From Candidatus Altimarinota bacterium (GTDB taxonomy: Bacteria; Patescibacteriota; Gracilibacteria; UBA4473): 64,000 nt of DNA. The position numbers and the translations under genes are program-made. The stretch spans positions 124,001 to 188,000 of the forward strand of contig JAIPJB010000003.1 of NCBI GenBank assembly GCA_021734395.1, written 5' to 3'. The notes under the pieces were generated by a model. That model ran no database searches, had not been told where the DNA came from, and saw only the letters and a list, made by a program, of their open reading frames with translations. Numbering within the stretch: position 1 is the first letter of the stretch; every line of letters starts with the position of its first letter. This document shows positions 43,082 to 51,632 of the stretch, one piece after another.

Positions 43082-43109
43082 TTGATTTTTCATTCTTCTT
43101 CCCTAAAAT
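43082..43109 (+). promoter_or_regulatory. Promoter of the metal-handling cluster
   Basis: TTGATT (43082-43087), 16-bp spacer, TAAAAT (43104-43109), and the first ATG 9 nt later. Confidence 0.5.
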
Positions 43110-43118
43110 TTGCCCCGA

Positions 43119-43502
43119 ATGAAAATCTTCTCTGCAGGAACACTGCTCATTGGCAAGTTTTTACTTCTTGCTTGCTTTACATTTATGAATTTTGCAGGAG
43201 GAAACGCAGAAGCGGCAACGCCTGCTCCCTGCCACCAAAAAGAAATCGAAAAGCAAATGCCTCTTTCAGGAGAAGATTGCCATGCCTGCGAACTCTCTGC
43301 TGAAACCTGGGAAAAAAAATTTGTATACGGGGAAAACAATCTCCTTGAGACACTGAAAAATGCACACATAATTTTTACTGATACATTCCAAGAATTCTTT
43401 TTGTCTCATAAATCTTTTGTCCTTTTCGAGTGGAAACCCCCCGACAGGTTTTTCTCTGTTCCTGTTTCCATCCACATACCATCAACCGTTTTGATCGTTT
43501 AG
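43119..43502 (+). CDS. Small secreted Cys-containing protein, first gene of the metal cluster
   Basis: 127 residues from the ATG at 43119; a TTG nine nt upstream in frame is less likely. A hydrophobic export signal ends with LLAC (a possible lipobox at 16-19) or at AEA-ATPAPC. The short mature part has CHQKEIEKQ and EDCHACELS, spaced like a metal site, then an aromatic and acidic stretch. It resembles the small DUF2946-like proteins often found near copper genes, but the match is not certain. A role in binding copper or silver outside the cell is inferred from the context. Confidence 0.6.
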   Translation: MKIFSAGTLLIGKFLLLACFTFMNFAGGNAEAATPAPCHQKEIEKQMPLSGEDCHACELSAETWEKKFVYGENNLLETLKNAHIIFTDTFQEFFLSHKSFVLFEWKPPDRFFSVPVSIHIPSTVLIV

Positions 43503-43558
43503 ATCGAAAGCGAATCTTTTGAATTTTCTTTTCTGTATTTTTTACTTTCTTTTTCCCT

Positions 43559-43768
43559 ATGAAAAAATTCACATTCGTTTTCGTTTTTTTATTCTCTTTC
43601 TTTCTTCTTGGTTGTGGCGAAAAAGCCATGACTGATGCTGACATGGCTGAAAAATACGGCCTGAGCATAGAAGAATTTCAAGAACAAAAACAAGCTGCCG
43701 CTCGCATGAATATGTCGATTGAAGACCATCTGCGACACAGCATGGATCACTCTCAAATGAATCACTAA
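43559..43768 (+). CDS. Small Met/His-rich lipoprotein
   Basis: 69 residues with a classical lipobox (LLGC, Cys19). The C-terminus is loaded with Met and His (ARMNMSIEDHLRHSMDHSQMNH contains four of each or nearly so). This is the usual composition of periplasmic Cu(I)/Ag(I) carriers such as CusF and SilE, though the fold is not CusF-like. It lies 12 nt before the RND adaptor gene and is probably its metal-delivery partner. Confidence 0.75.
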   Translation: MKKFTFVFVFLFSFFLLGCGEKAMTDADMAEKYGLSIEEFQEQKQAAARMNMSIEDHLRHSMDHSQMNH

Positions 43769-43780
43769 TCCCCTTTTCCT

Positions 43781-45457
43781 ATGAAATCACTCTGGAATAA
43801 AAACCCCATCACTTGGTGGGAAGGAGGGATATATATAGCGATATTGGTTCTTGCGGGAAGTGTGAAATGGATTTTCTTCTCTTCTGAAGAAAATAATTTC
43901 TCATTCCAAAAAACAGAAGAATCATACGCTCTGGTTCATCCCGAGCTCTCCCCTGCTTTCTCCACACAAAAACTTCTCGGCAGTATTTATTCGAATACTT
44001 TTGCCATGATCCATCCTCGACGGGAAGGAATCATAAAAGATATCTTAGTCGACGTCGGAGATACTATTTCTACTGGACAAACCATTGCTTTTCTTTTTCC
44101 TCCAGGTGTAGAAGGGCAAGGATCTTCTCAGATTGCAAAAGCTCGTGCGGAATTTCTGACCGCTCAAGAAGCATTGGCAAATGCACAGAATGTTTCTCAA
44201 GAATCAATCGGTGTCGCCGAGAAAAATCTTTCTCAAGTGGCAACGCAACTCGAAACAACACTCGGAAATTCTGGCACACAAAGAAGTATGCTAGAACAGC
44301 AATATGATCAAGCGGAAAGTGCAGCTTTTCAGATTATGCAGAATATTCAACGAGTTCTTTTCGGCGATTCTCTGCAAGCGCGAAATTCGTCGCTCAGTAT
44401 TGTCGGAAACTTCAATAATTCTCTGCAAGAAAACAAAGTTTTTCAGCTCTTTCAAGAAGCACAACGCAAAGAGAAAAGTTTTTCTGACACTCCCCGAGGA
44501 GCAGAGCGTCGCACGGAACTCAGAGAATATTTGCAAACGCTCAATCTATTGCTGGATGAAATCGAAGTTCTGTACCGAACCGCTTCTGTTTCGAGCGTTC
44601 ATTCAGAAGCACAAATTTCTCAGCACATTCAGACCCTCCAATCCAGTCAATCACGTATTCTCCAAATTCAAGACACACTGGATACCACCCTGCTGACCGC
44701 CGAGAAAATACAATCGTCACTTCAGACCGCAGAAAAGAATCTCACACTGAGTCAATCTCAAGCTGAGCGTTCGATCGACGAAGCACGAAATAGGCTGGAA
44801 GTCGCACGAGCGGCCTATCAGAACGAACTGGTTCGGAGCGGGCATGAAAAAGTTGTTTCTCCTTTTTCTGGAGAAATCGTTGCCCGCATGACCGATGTCG
44901 GTCATATGGTTCATCCTTCTCAAGCTCTTTTTGAAATCATTGGCGCCAATACAAATCTAGCGCAAACAACCCATTCGGAAATTCGATTTGGTCTTCCCGA
45001 ACGCATGTTTGATTGGATCGAAGAAGGAGACAAAATTCAATTTTCCATTCCTGGAAAATCAGAATCTTTTTCGGCCACGATAACCCGAAAAGCGGACTCC
45101 ATCGACCAACGATCTCGGACGGCAATGATTCATGCTGTGCCGGAAGATGAGTCACCTCTGCTTCCGCACAATACAAGCGTTTTTGTGGAAATCGCAAATA
45201 CCGAAAATGCTGTTTTTGCTGTCCCTTCCTCCAGCATCAAAAGACGCAGAAATGAATATTTTCTTTGGATACAAGACGAAGAAAAAAATATCTGGCAGGT
45301 GCCGGTAACTGTTTTGGCGGAAGACGGTGAATACAGCGATGTTCGAGGAGGCCTAACTCTGGAGAGCAATGTCATTGTCAATCCTTCTGCCTCTCTTTTT
45401 CGGAAAAGCACTCCTCTCCACGAAAAAGAATCTTCTCTTAGCCCTTCTGAATCATGA
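43781..45457 (+). CDS. RND efflux periplasmic adaptor (membrane fusion protein)
   Basis: 558 residues. One N-terminal membrane segment (about 15-33) is followed by a split biotinyl-lipoyl domain (IIKDILVDVGDTISTGQTIAF and VVSPFSGEIVARMTDVGHMV), a very long alpha-helical hairpin (about 115-370), and beta-barrel regions ending VILVN-like IVNPSASLF. CusB-type adaptors link the inner pump to an outer channel and can pass metal. The long hairpin suggests it spans a thick wall or envelope. It overlaps the pump gene by 4 bp. Confidence 0.85.
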   Translation: MKSLWNKNPITWWEGGIYIAILVLAGSVKWIFFSSEENNFSFQKTEESYALVHPELSPAFSTQKLLGSIYSNTFAMIHPRREGIIKDILVDVGDTISTGQTIAFLFPPGVEGQGSSQIAKARAEFLTAQEALANAQNVSQESIGVAEKNLSQVATQLETTLGNSGTQRSMLEQQYDQAESAAFQIMQNIQRVLFGDSLQARNSSLSIVGNFNNSLQENKVFQLFQEAQRKEKSFSDTPRGAERRTELREYLQTLNLLLDEIEVLYRTASVSSVHSEAQISQHIQTLQSSQSRILQIQDTLDTTLLTAEKIQSSLQTAEKNLTLSQSQAERSIDEARNRLEVARAAYQNELVRSGHEKVVSPFSGEIVARMTDVGHMVHPSQALFEIIGANTNLAQTTHSEIRFGLPERMFDWIEEGDKIQFSIPGKSESFSATITRKADSIDQRSRTAMIHAVPEDESPLLPHNTSVFVEIANTENAVFAVPSSSIKRRRNEYFLWIQDEEKNIWQVPVTVLAEDGEYSDVRGGLTLESNVIVNPSASLFRKSTPLHEKESSLSPSES

Positions 45458-48400
45458 TCAATACACTTATCAGATCGGCATTGGAGAATCGATTTTTAAC
45501 AGTCCTTCTTTTTTTGATACTGACCCTTGCGGGAATAATCGCGGTCTATAAAACACCTGTCGATGCGATTCCTGATCTCTCAGAAAATCAGGTGATTGTG
45601 CTCACTCAATGGTCTGGGCAATCACCACAAAACATTGAGGATCAGGTTACTTATCCGATTACTGTCAGCATGCAGGGACTGCCAAAAGTGAAATCTGTTC
45701 GGAGCAGCTCTATGCTCGGAGTTTCAATGGTGACGGTTATTTTTGAAGACGGAACTGACATTTATTTTGCGCGGGATCGAGTTGCTGAAAGACTCAATGT
45801 TATCAAAGGGCAGTTGCCCGATGGGGTCACTCCCCTTCTGGGACCCGATGCGACCGGAATCGGTCATATCTTTATGTACACGCTGGAGAGCGATACCCAT
45901 TCTCTTACCGAACTCCGTTCTCTCCAAGATTTTGTGGTTCGTTACGAACTCCAGAGCTTGGGGGGAGTTGCCGAAGTAGCTTCTGTGGGAGGACACGTAA
46001 AAACCTATCAGGTTCTGCTCGATCCAATAAAACTGGAGCAATACAATTTGTCTTTGATGAATGTGATGAAATCCGTTCAGCAGGCCAATAACAATGTTTC
46101 TGGAAAAGTTCTCGAATACGGGGAACGGGAAATATCCATTCAGGGAATTGGATTTTTTGAATCATCCGAAGAAATACAATCTCTCGTCCTCGGACAAAAA
46201 GCAGACCAAAGCCCATTGCTACTCAGTGATGTAGCGACGGTTCGGATCGGCGGAAAATTCCGACGAGGCGTTTTGGCGAACGAAAAAGAAGAAAAAGTCG
46301 GTGGCATTGTCGTAATGCGATACGGAGAAAACCCACTGGAAGTTATTGAACGGGTCAAAGAAAAAATTCCCGCGATAGAATCTCGTCTCCCCGAGGGAAT
46401 TCTTCTCCAGCCTTTTTATGATCGGACAGAATTGATTCGGAATTCGATTGATACCCTCCGCAATATTCTGATTCAAATGCTCCTTATCACTGGCATTGTG
46501 CTCTGGGTTTTTCTGCTGCACGGTCGAGCAACGATTATTACCGGAATAGCACTTGTCTTTGGGGTATTGATGACATTTCTCTGTATGTACCTTTTTCGAA
46601 TCCCTTCCAATATTATGAGTCTGGGGGGAATTGCGATTGCTATCGGGACCATGGTGGACAGTGCTATTGTCGTGACCGAAAATGCCTATCAAAAATTGCT
46701 CCAGACAAAAGCCAAAACTTTTCCTGATCGATTCAAAACCATTCTCGCCTCAACCCAAGAGGTAGGGGCCCCTATTGTTTTTGCCATTTTTATTATCGGA
46801 CTTTCTTTTGTTCCTATTTTTTCGCTTCAAGGAATGGAAGGAAAACTTTTCTCTCCGCTCGCCTTTACGAATATTTTTGCGATGTTGGGAGCTCTCATCG
46901 CCTCACTCTTTTTTGTGCCGCTGTTTTGTCTGTATTTTCTCAAGGGAAAACTCCGCGAGGATCAAGAAATCCCAACGGTTTCTTTCTTTCAGAAATACTA
47001 CGAACCGCTTCTGAAAAAAGCACTCACAGCACGAAAAACCGTTTTTATCACAATGGGCGTTTTGATCGTTGGTACGGGAATTTTGGCCACCAATATCGGC
47101 TCTGAATTCATGCCGCCACTAGACGAAGGATCGATCATGTATATGCCTATGACAGTCCCGGATGTTTCGGAACGAAAAGCACGAGAGCTTCTCCTCGAAA
47201 CAAACAGAATTCTTGCTCAATTTCCGGAAGTTCAACAAGTCGTCGGAAAAGTCGGTCGAGCAGACACGGCTACCGATCCCGCGCCACTTGCCATGATCGA
47301 GACATTTATCACGCTCAAACCAAAATCAGAATGGAGATCAGACATGACCAAAGAAAAACTGATCAGCGAAATGAATCAGCGTATCCAGATCCCCAAGCTC
47401 TGGAGTGGATTTACACAGCCCATTATTGGACGCATCGATATGGTCTCAACTGGTATCAGGGCGCAGGTCGGCATCAAAATTTTCGGAGATGATGCCAAAA
47501 CCCTTGAAGACCTCGCACTGGAAATAGAAAATCAAATGCTTTCTGTTCCTGGAGCGACAGGGGTGGTCGCGATACGAACTTCTGGCCTGCGATATTTGAA
47601 TATTGATCTGGACGAAGAAAAGCTCGCTCAATATGGAATCTCCAAAAGCCAAGCATTGGATGCGGTCGAGATCGGAACCGGTGGGAAAATGATCGCTCGT
47701 ACGATCGAAGGACGAGAAAACTATGGAATAGAACTCAAGTTTCAGCGTCCATATCGAGAAGATGTACAAACTATAAAATCACTTCCCCTCATCGGCCATC
47801 GCGGAGAAAAGATTCCTCTTTCTGCTGTAGCGAATATTACCATGGAAGAAGGACCCGCTGTACTGCACAGTGAAAACGGAAAACTTCGTGGCGCAGTACA
47901 GATGAATGTCAGCGGAAAAGATCTCATTTCGTTTATTGAAGAAACAAAAGTACATCTGGAAAAAAATCTCGAATTACCCGCTGGCTACAATCTGGAATTT
48001 GATGGTCAGTATAAAAATCAAATTCGCGCCAAAGCCCGACTTTCTTGGGTCGTTCCGAGTGTTATTTTCCTAATTTTCCTCATGCTTTTTCTGACCTATA
48101 AAGACTTGGGGCTTGTTTCTATCGTCATGCTGGCTATTCCTTTGAGTCTGATCGGAGGAATTGTGTCTCTCTTTTTGGCGCAGTACAACTTTTCTGTCGC
48201 GGTCTGGATAGGACTGATTGCTCTTTTTGGAAATGCGGTAGAAACAGGAGTCGTCATTGTTTTGTATCTGGAAAATGCACTCCAAGAAAAAATACAATCA
48301 GTTCGTAAGTTGAACAAAAAAATTGTTCATGATGCAATTCTCAATGGCGCTACTCGACGCCTGAGGCCTGTCCTCATGACCGCTTTTACTTCGATCTTGG

Positions 48401-48570
48401 GGCTTCTGCCGATGCTCATTTCCACGGGCGTGGGAGCTGAAGTTCAGAAACCTCTGGCTGTGGTGGTCGTGGGAGGACTCATAACATCCATCAGTGCAAC
48501 GCTTTTGGTAATTCCGGTTTTCTTCGATATGCTCCGAGAGAAAACCCTTCTTAAACAGCAAACCTCATGA
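45454..48570 (+). CDS. CusA/CzcA-family heavy-metal RND efflux pump
   Basis: 1038 residues, full length, with the RND layout of twelve membrane segments and two large outer loops. Family strings are TPVDAIPDLSENQVIV, GLPKVKSVRSSS, GTMVDSAIVVTENAY (the charged residues of the metal-efflux branch in the fourth helix) and LNGATRRLRPVLMTAF. It is driven by proton motive force and exports metal from outside the membrane or from the cytosol. Specificity for Cu/Ag is inferred from its neighbours. The palindrome copy at 48310-48330 is read as L-N-K-K-I-V-H with no length change against homologues. Confidence 0.93.
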   Translation: MINTLIRSALENRFLTVLLFLILTLAGIIAVYKTPVDAIPDLSENQVIVLTQWSGQSPQNIEDQVTYPITVSMQGLPKVKSVRSSSMLGVSMVTVIFEDGTDIYFARDRVAERLNVIKGQLPDGVTPLLGPDATGIGHIFMYTLESDTHSLTELRSLQDFVVRYELQSLGGVAEVASVGGHVKTYQVLLDPIKLEQYNLSLMNVMKSVQQANNNVSGKVLEYGEREISIQGIGFFESSEEIQSLVLGQKADQSPLLLSDVATVRIGGKFRRGVLANEKEEKVGGIVVMRYGENPLEVIERVKEKIPAIESRLPEGILLQPFYDRTELIRNSIDTLRNILIQMLLITGIVLWVFLLHGRATIITGIALVFGVLMTFLCMYLFRIPSNIMSLGGIAIAIGTMVDSAIVVTENAYQKLLQTKAKTFPDRFKTILASTQEVGAPIVFAIFIIGLSFVPIFSLQGMEGKLFSPLAFTNIFAMLGALIASLFFVPLFCLYFLKGKLREDQEIPTVSFFQKYYEPLLKKALTARKTVFITMGVLIVGTGILATNIGSEFMPPLDEGSIMYMPMTVPDVSERKARELLLETNRILAQFPEVQQVVGKVGRADTATDPAPLAMIETFITLKPKSEWRSDMTKEKLISEMNQRIQIPKLWSGFTQPIIGRIDMVSTGIRAQVGIKIFGDDAKTLEDLALEIENQMLSVPGATGVVAIRTSGLRYLNIDLDEEKLAQYGISKSQALDAVEIGTGGKMIARTIEGRENYGIELKFQRPYREDVQTIKSLPLIGHRGEKIPLSAVANITMEEGPAVLHSENGKLRGAVQMNVSGKDLISFIEETKVHLEKNLELPAGYNLEFDGQYKNQIRAKARLSWVVPSVIFLIFLMLFLTYKDLGLVSIVMLAIPLSLIGGIVSLFLAQYNFSVAVWIGLIALFGNAVETGVVIVLYLENALQEKIQSVRKLNKKIVHDAILNGATRRLRPVLMTAFTSILGLLPMLISTGVGAEVQKPLAVVVVGGLITSISATLLVIPVFFDMLREKTLLKQQTS
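48310..48330. repeat. 21-nt palindrome copy in the RND pump gene
   Basis: Arms TTGAACAAA / ATTGTTCAT, mismatches at both ends of the right arm; read as L-N-K-K-I-V-H. Confidence 0.7.
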
Positions 48571-48944
48571 AAACGCAGAAAACATATTCTCGTTCTCAAT
48601 GTGCTTTCTTCATCCTTTTGGGAGGAATAGCTTTCGTGTTTCTCTGGTTTGGAATCCAAAAATGGGTTGATCCTCTTTTTTGGATGGGATTTCTGCCCGC
48701 TTCACTAGAGCAGGGTTTTGGAGGAATAAGTGGCCAACAATGGCTGGCCATTGCCGGAGCAGGAGAAATCCTTTTGGCACTCCTGCTCCTCGTCCCCAAA
48801 ACCAGATTTTGGGCAGCGAGCCTGCTCTCCCTCCATTTAGTTCACATTCTTTTCGTCGTTGGATTTTCTGATATCGGTATTCGCGATATTGGTCTTCTCT
48901 CAGCGACTCTTTCTTTGTCTTATTATTTCTTTCCTTATGCATAA
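48567..48944 (+). CDS. DoxX-like membrane protein
   Basis: 125 residues with four membrane segments and an FVFLWFGIQKWVDPLFW first helix, GQQWLAIAGAGEILLALLLL, then FWAASLLSLHLVHILFVVGF. DoxX relatives are often in redox or metal operons, but their chemistry is not known. It overlaps the pump gene by 4 bp (ATGA) and the next gene by 8 bp, so it belongs to the same transcript. Confidence 0.8.
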   Translation: MKTQKTYSRSQCAFFILLGGIAFVFLWFGIQKWVDPLFWMGFLPASLEQGFGGISGQQWLAIAGAGEILLALLLLVPKTRFWAASLLSLHLVHILFVVGFSDIGIRDIGLLSATLSLSYYFFPYA

Positions 48945-49413
48945 ATTTCTCTTCGTTCTCGGTTTTTCTCTGTTTCTTTTTGGCTGTACTTCCGGTTCTT
49001 CTGCAGAAGAAATTCCCGCCTCAAAACCCACTCTCTGCACAACTCCCGAATGTCCTTCTGGTATGGAAGAAGATCATGATGATCATGACCATGATCATGA
49101 CGCCATGAATAACTTTGAAAATGAGCCCGAGCAAACGGTCTCCGATAATGAATCTGTGCGAACAATTAATATTGATGCCCAGAGATTTGAGTTTTCGCCA
49201 AATATTATCCGTGTCAAAAAAGGGGAAAAGGTGCGTCTCGTCGTCAATAATCTCGATACCACGCATAATATTACCATTCCTGCATTCCAGCTCGGCAATA
49301 AATCTGAAGCTATTTTCACGGCTGACAAAGTCGGAGAATTTGAGTTTTTCTGTGCCAATATGTGTGGTCGTGGCCATCACGAAATGAGTGGAAAAATTAT
49401 CGTGGAAGAATAA
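48937..49413 (+). CDS. CuA-like cupredoxin lipoprotein with His-rich linker
   Basis: 158 residues. Lipobox FLFGC (Cys17), then a His/Asp run at 47-55, then a cupredoxin domain (about 76-158). The metal site reads like the CuA centre of cytochrome oxidase subunit II: His110, then C139-x3-C143-x3-H147-x2-M150 in FFCANMCGRGHHEM. No oxidase gene is present, so it is probably a stand-alone copper carrier, electron carrier or copper store. An ATG at 48859 gives a longer frame, but the lipobox start is preferred. Confidence 0.85.
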   Translation: MHKFLFVLGFSLFLFGCTSGSSAEEIPASKPTLCTTPECPSGMEEDHDDHDHDHDAMNNFENEPEQTVSDNESVRTINIDAQRFEFSPNIIRVKKGEKVRLVVNNLDTTHNITIPAFQLGNKSEAIFTADKVGEFEFFCANMCGRGHHEMSGKIIVEE

Positions 49414-49426
49414 CCAAATGAAATAC

Positions 49427-49465
49427 CCTCACCCGAGTTCTAACCGACTTCGAACCCGGGTGAGG
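49427..49465 (+). terminator. Stem-loop after the CuA-like gene
   Basis: 9-bp stem CCTCACCCG / CGGGTGAGG with an inner GTTC / GAAC. There is no T run, so it may stabilise the 3' end instead of terminating. Confidence 0.4.
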
Positions 49466-49490
49466 ACTTGAAATAATTCTTACTATTCCC

Positions 49491-50021
49491 ATGAAAACAA
49501 ATTATCATGATTCTCAGTGTTATGAAATGAAGCAAAGCAGTGCGCTCCTTTTGACGAAAATGTTTGGAGCGGAAATATGCATTATCTTGCTTCATCTTAC
49601 CTTTCAAAAGATAACTCTCTTATCAGAAATTCATCCCTTTTTTATGGAAAATTCCTCCCTTGGAGTTCTGGAATTAATCATATTTCATTTTTTTAATGCG
49701 AGTTGGATATTTTTTCTTTTCCTGCGTTGGAATACGACCGAATATGTCATAACCCCCAAAGAAATTCTTCTTTTTGAAGGAATTTTTTCCAAAAAATCTA
49801 CTTCCTATGATATCCGAGGAATCCAATCGACCGAAATATCACAAAATATTTTTGGACGTTTCCTTCGTTATGGGACAACTGTCTTAGAAAATCCACTTCT
49901 CAAATCAAACATCGCTCTAAAAAATATTTCGAATCCAGAATTTTATGTTTCTGTCATTGAAAAATACCATACTAAAGCCATTTCAAAAGCGCCGCTAATG
50001 AATGTTTTTCCATCGAAATAA
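49491..50021 (+). CDS. Membrane-anchored bacterial PH-domain protein, second copy
   Basis: 176 residues. Two hydrophobic segments (about 25-45 and 58-82), then a PH-type domain: EYVITPKEILLFEGIFSKKSTSY, YDIRGIQSTEISQNIFGRFLRYG and the final NISNPEFYVSVIEKY. It is a diverged paralogue of the 42483-42995 protein and lies on the opposite strand at the other side of the pump genes. Confidence 0.8.
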   Translation: MKTNYHDSQCYEMKQSSALLLTKMFGAEICIILLHLTFQKITLLSEIHPFFMENSSLGVLELIIFHFFNASWIFFLFLRWNTTEYVITPKEILLFEGIFSKKSTSYDIRGIQSTEISQNIFGRFLRYGTTVLENPLLKSNIALKNISNPEFYVSVIEKYHTKAISKAPLMNVFPSK

Positions 50022-50046
50022 TTTTTTCTTTTTCTTTTTTTCGTGC

Positions 50047-50063
50047 TAGGGTTATAAACCCTA
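50047..50063 (+). promoter_or_regulatory. Palindromic operator over the -10 box, upstream of the DUF302 gene
   Basis: A perfect inverted repeat TAGGGTT-ATA-AACCCTA contains TATAAA, 20 nt before the DUF302 start. It is a likely binding site for a metal-responsive regulator. Confidence 0.5.
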
Positions 50064-50083
50064 TTCATAAAATAAATAAGGTT

Positions 50084-50485
50084 ATGAATTCTTCTCGATA
50101 TTCCTTTCGTATTCGTTTCTCTGGATCATTCCCAGATGCTCTCCTTGCTGTAAAAGCAGCACTCAAAAATGAGGGTTTTGGCGTTTTGTGTGAGATTGAT
50201 ATCCAACAGAAAATAAAAGAAAAGCTCGGAAAAGATATGGAGCCCTATACTATTCTCGGAGCATGTAATCCCCCATTGGCAGACGAAGCACTCAAGACAG
50301 AAACTGAAATCGGTCTCTTCCTCCCCTGCAATATAATCGTCTATCAAAAAAATAAATCTGTTTTTATTGCGGCTATTGATGTCCCCACAGCCATGAAAGT
50401 CGTCCAAAATCCTGATTTGCAGCCCATTGCGGAGAAAGTAAATCAAAAACTGACCACCGCTTTGCAATCTCTTCCTTCTGATTAA
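50084..50485 (+). CDS. DUF302 domain protein
   Basis: 133 residues, single domain: FRIRFSGSFPDALLAVKAAL at the start, GFGVLCEIDIQQKIKEKLG, YTILGACNPPLADEAL, then GLFLPCNIIVYQ and a helical end. The Cys in GACNPP and in LPCN are typical. Function is unknown; the family often sits beside metal and sulfur genes. It is the first gene after the operator at 50047. Confidence 0.88.
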   Translation: MNSSRYSFRIRFSGSFPDALLAVKAALKNEGFGVLCEIDIQQKIKEKLGKDMEPYTILGACNPPLADEALKTETEIGLFLPCNIIVYQKNKSVFIAAIDVPTAMKVVQNPDLQPIAEKVNQKLTTALQSLPSD

Positions 50486-51577
50486 ATGGCACACCAACAT
50501 CACAATTCGTCCTCTCATCAACATTCCCCAGAAAATCAATCATGCCCGAGTTGCCATGTGCAAAAGAAATTTGACTGGTTGCTGTGGGGATCACTAGGGC
50601 TCGTGACATTGGGGTACGGAGCACAATTATTTTTTACCGAACAAATTCAATCGATTCCCTTTTTGCCGGATTTTACGCAGGCAGTGCAGGAACTGATCAA
50701 TAAAATGTGGTGGGGGCTCGCACTGGGAATACTTTTTGTCGGCTTTCTAGCAAAGCTCCCGCAGAAATACATCATGTCGGTCCTCGGGAAACCGGGCACG
50801 CTAGGGGGAATTTTGCGCGCTACAGCCGGAGGAATACTCTTGGATCTCTGCTCACACGGAATCTTGGTCGTCGGTATGCAGCTCTACAAGCGAGGAGCAA
50901 GTCTGGGACAAATGATGGCATTTCTGATCGCCAGTCCCTGGAACTCTCTTTCTCTTACTTTAATTTTGTGGGCTTTGGTAGGATTTAAATGGATGATAAC
51001 CCTGCTTCTCTTGTCAATGGTTATCGCCATTATTTCCGGTATTATTTTTGATATTTTGGTACGAAAAAAAATACTGCCCCAAAATCCCAATCATTTCGAA
51101 CTACCACAGGATTTCCGTTTCTGGAAAGAAGCGAAATCTGATTGGAAATCCTTTTCTTGGTCCGGAAAATTCACCAAAGAGCTCGGTCAAACTGCCTGGC
51201 ATGAATCACGCATGATATTGCGGTGGATATTTTTGGGGGTTGTCCTGGCTGGGCTTCTGCGAACATTCCTCACCCCGGAAATGTTTCAGCAGTTCTTCGG
51301 GCCGACTCTGGCGGGACTCGGAATGACCGTCATCATTGCCACAATACTCGAAGTATGCAGTGAAGGATCAACGCCCATTGCCGCGGATATTCTCAATCGT
51401 GCGGGTGCTCCTGGAAATGCTTTTGCGTTTCTGATGACTGGGGTCTCGACGGATTATACGGAAATCATGTCCCTAAAAGAAACAACCAAAAGCTGGAAAA
51501 TTTCTTTTTTTCTTCCTTTGGTAACTGTCCCGCAGGTCATTCTCATCAGTTGGCTTCTAAATCTCTTTGCCGCGTAA
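50486..51577 (+). CDS. Predicted permease, SO_0444-type Cu/Zn efflux transporter (YraQ family)
   Basis: 363 residues, directly after DUF302. A His/Cys-rich N-terminus (about 1-25, five His and two Cys in CPSCH) precedes eight or so membrane segments. The paired motifs DLCSHGILVVGMQLYKRGAS and EVCSEGSTPIAADILNRAGA, each with a Cys in the membrane, are typical. Such permeases export Cu or Zn, or in other branches arsenicals. With the pump cluster upstream, copper is the best guess. Confidence 0.85.
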   Translation: MAHQHHNSSSHQHSPENQSCPSCHVQKKFDWLLWGSLGLVTLGYGAQLFFTEQIQSIPFLPDFTQAVQELINKMWWGLALGILFVGFLAKLPQKYIMSVLGKPGTLGGILRATAGGILLDLCSHGILVVGMQLYKRGASLGQMMAFLIASPWNSLSLTLILWALVGFKWMITLLLLSMVIAIISGIIFDILVRKKILPQNPNHFELPQDFRFWKEAKSDWKSFSWSGKFTKELGQTAWHESRMILRWIFLGVVLAGLLRTFLTPEMFQQFFGPTLAGLGMTVIIATILEVCSEGSTPIAADILNRAGAPGNAFAFLMTGVSTDYTEIMSLKETTKSWKISFFLPLVTVPQVILISWLLNLFAA

Positions 51578-51585
51578 ATTTTTAT

Positions 51586-51615
51586 TTGCCCCGTATTTTG
51601 TGAGTGGTGTACAAT
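51586..51615 (+). promoter_or_regulatory. Promoter of the small membrane protein / amidase pair
   Basis: TTGCCC (51586-51591), 18-bp spacer, TACAAT (51610-51615), 17 nt before the ATG at 51633. Confidence 0.5.
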
Positions 51616-51632
51616 TCAGAAAACAAACACAC

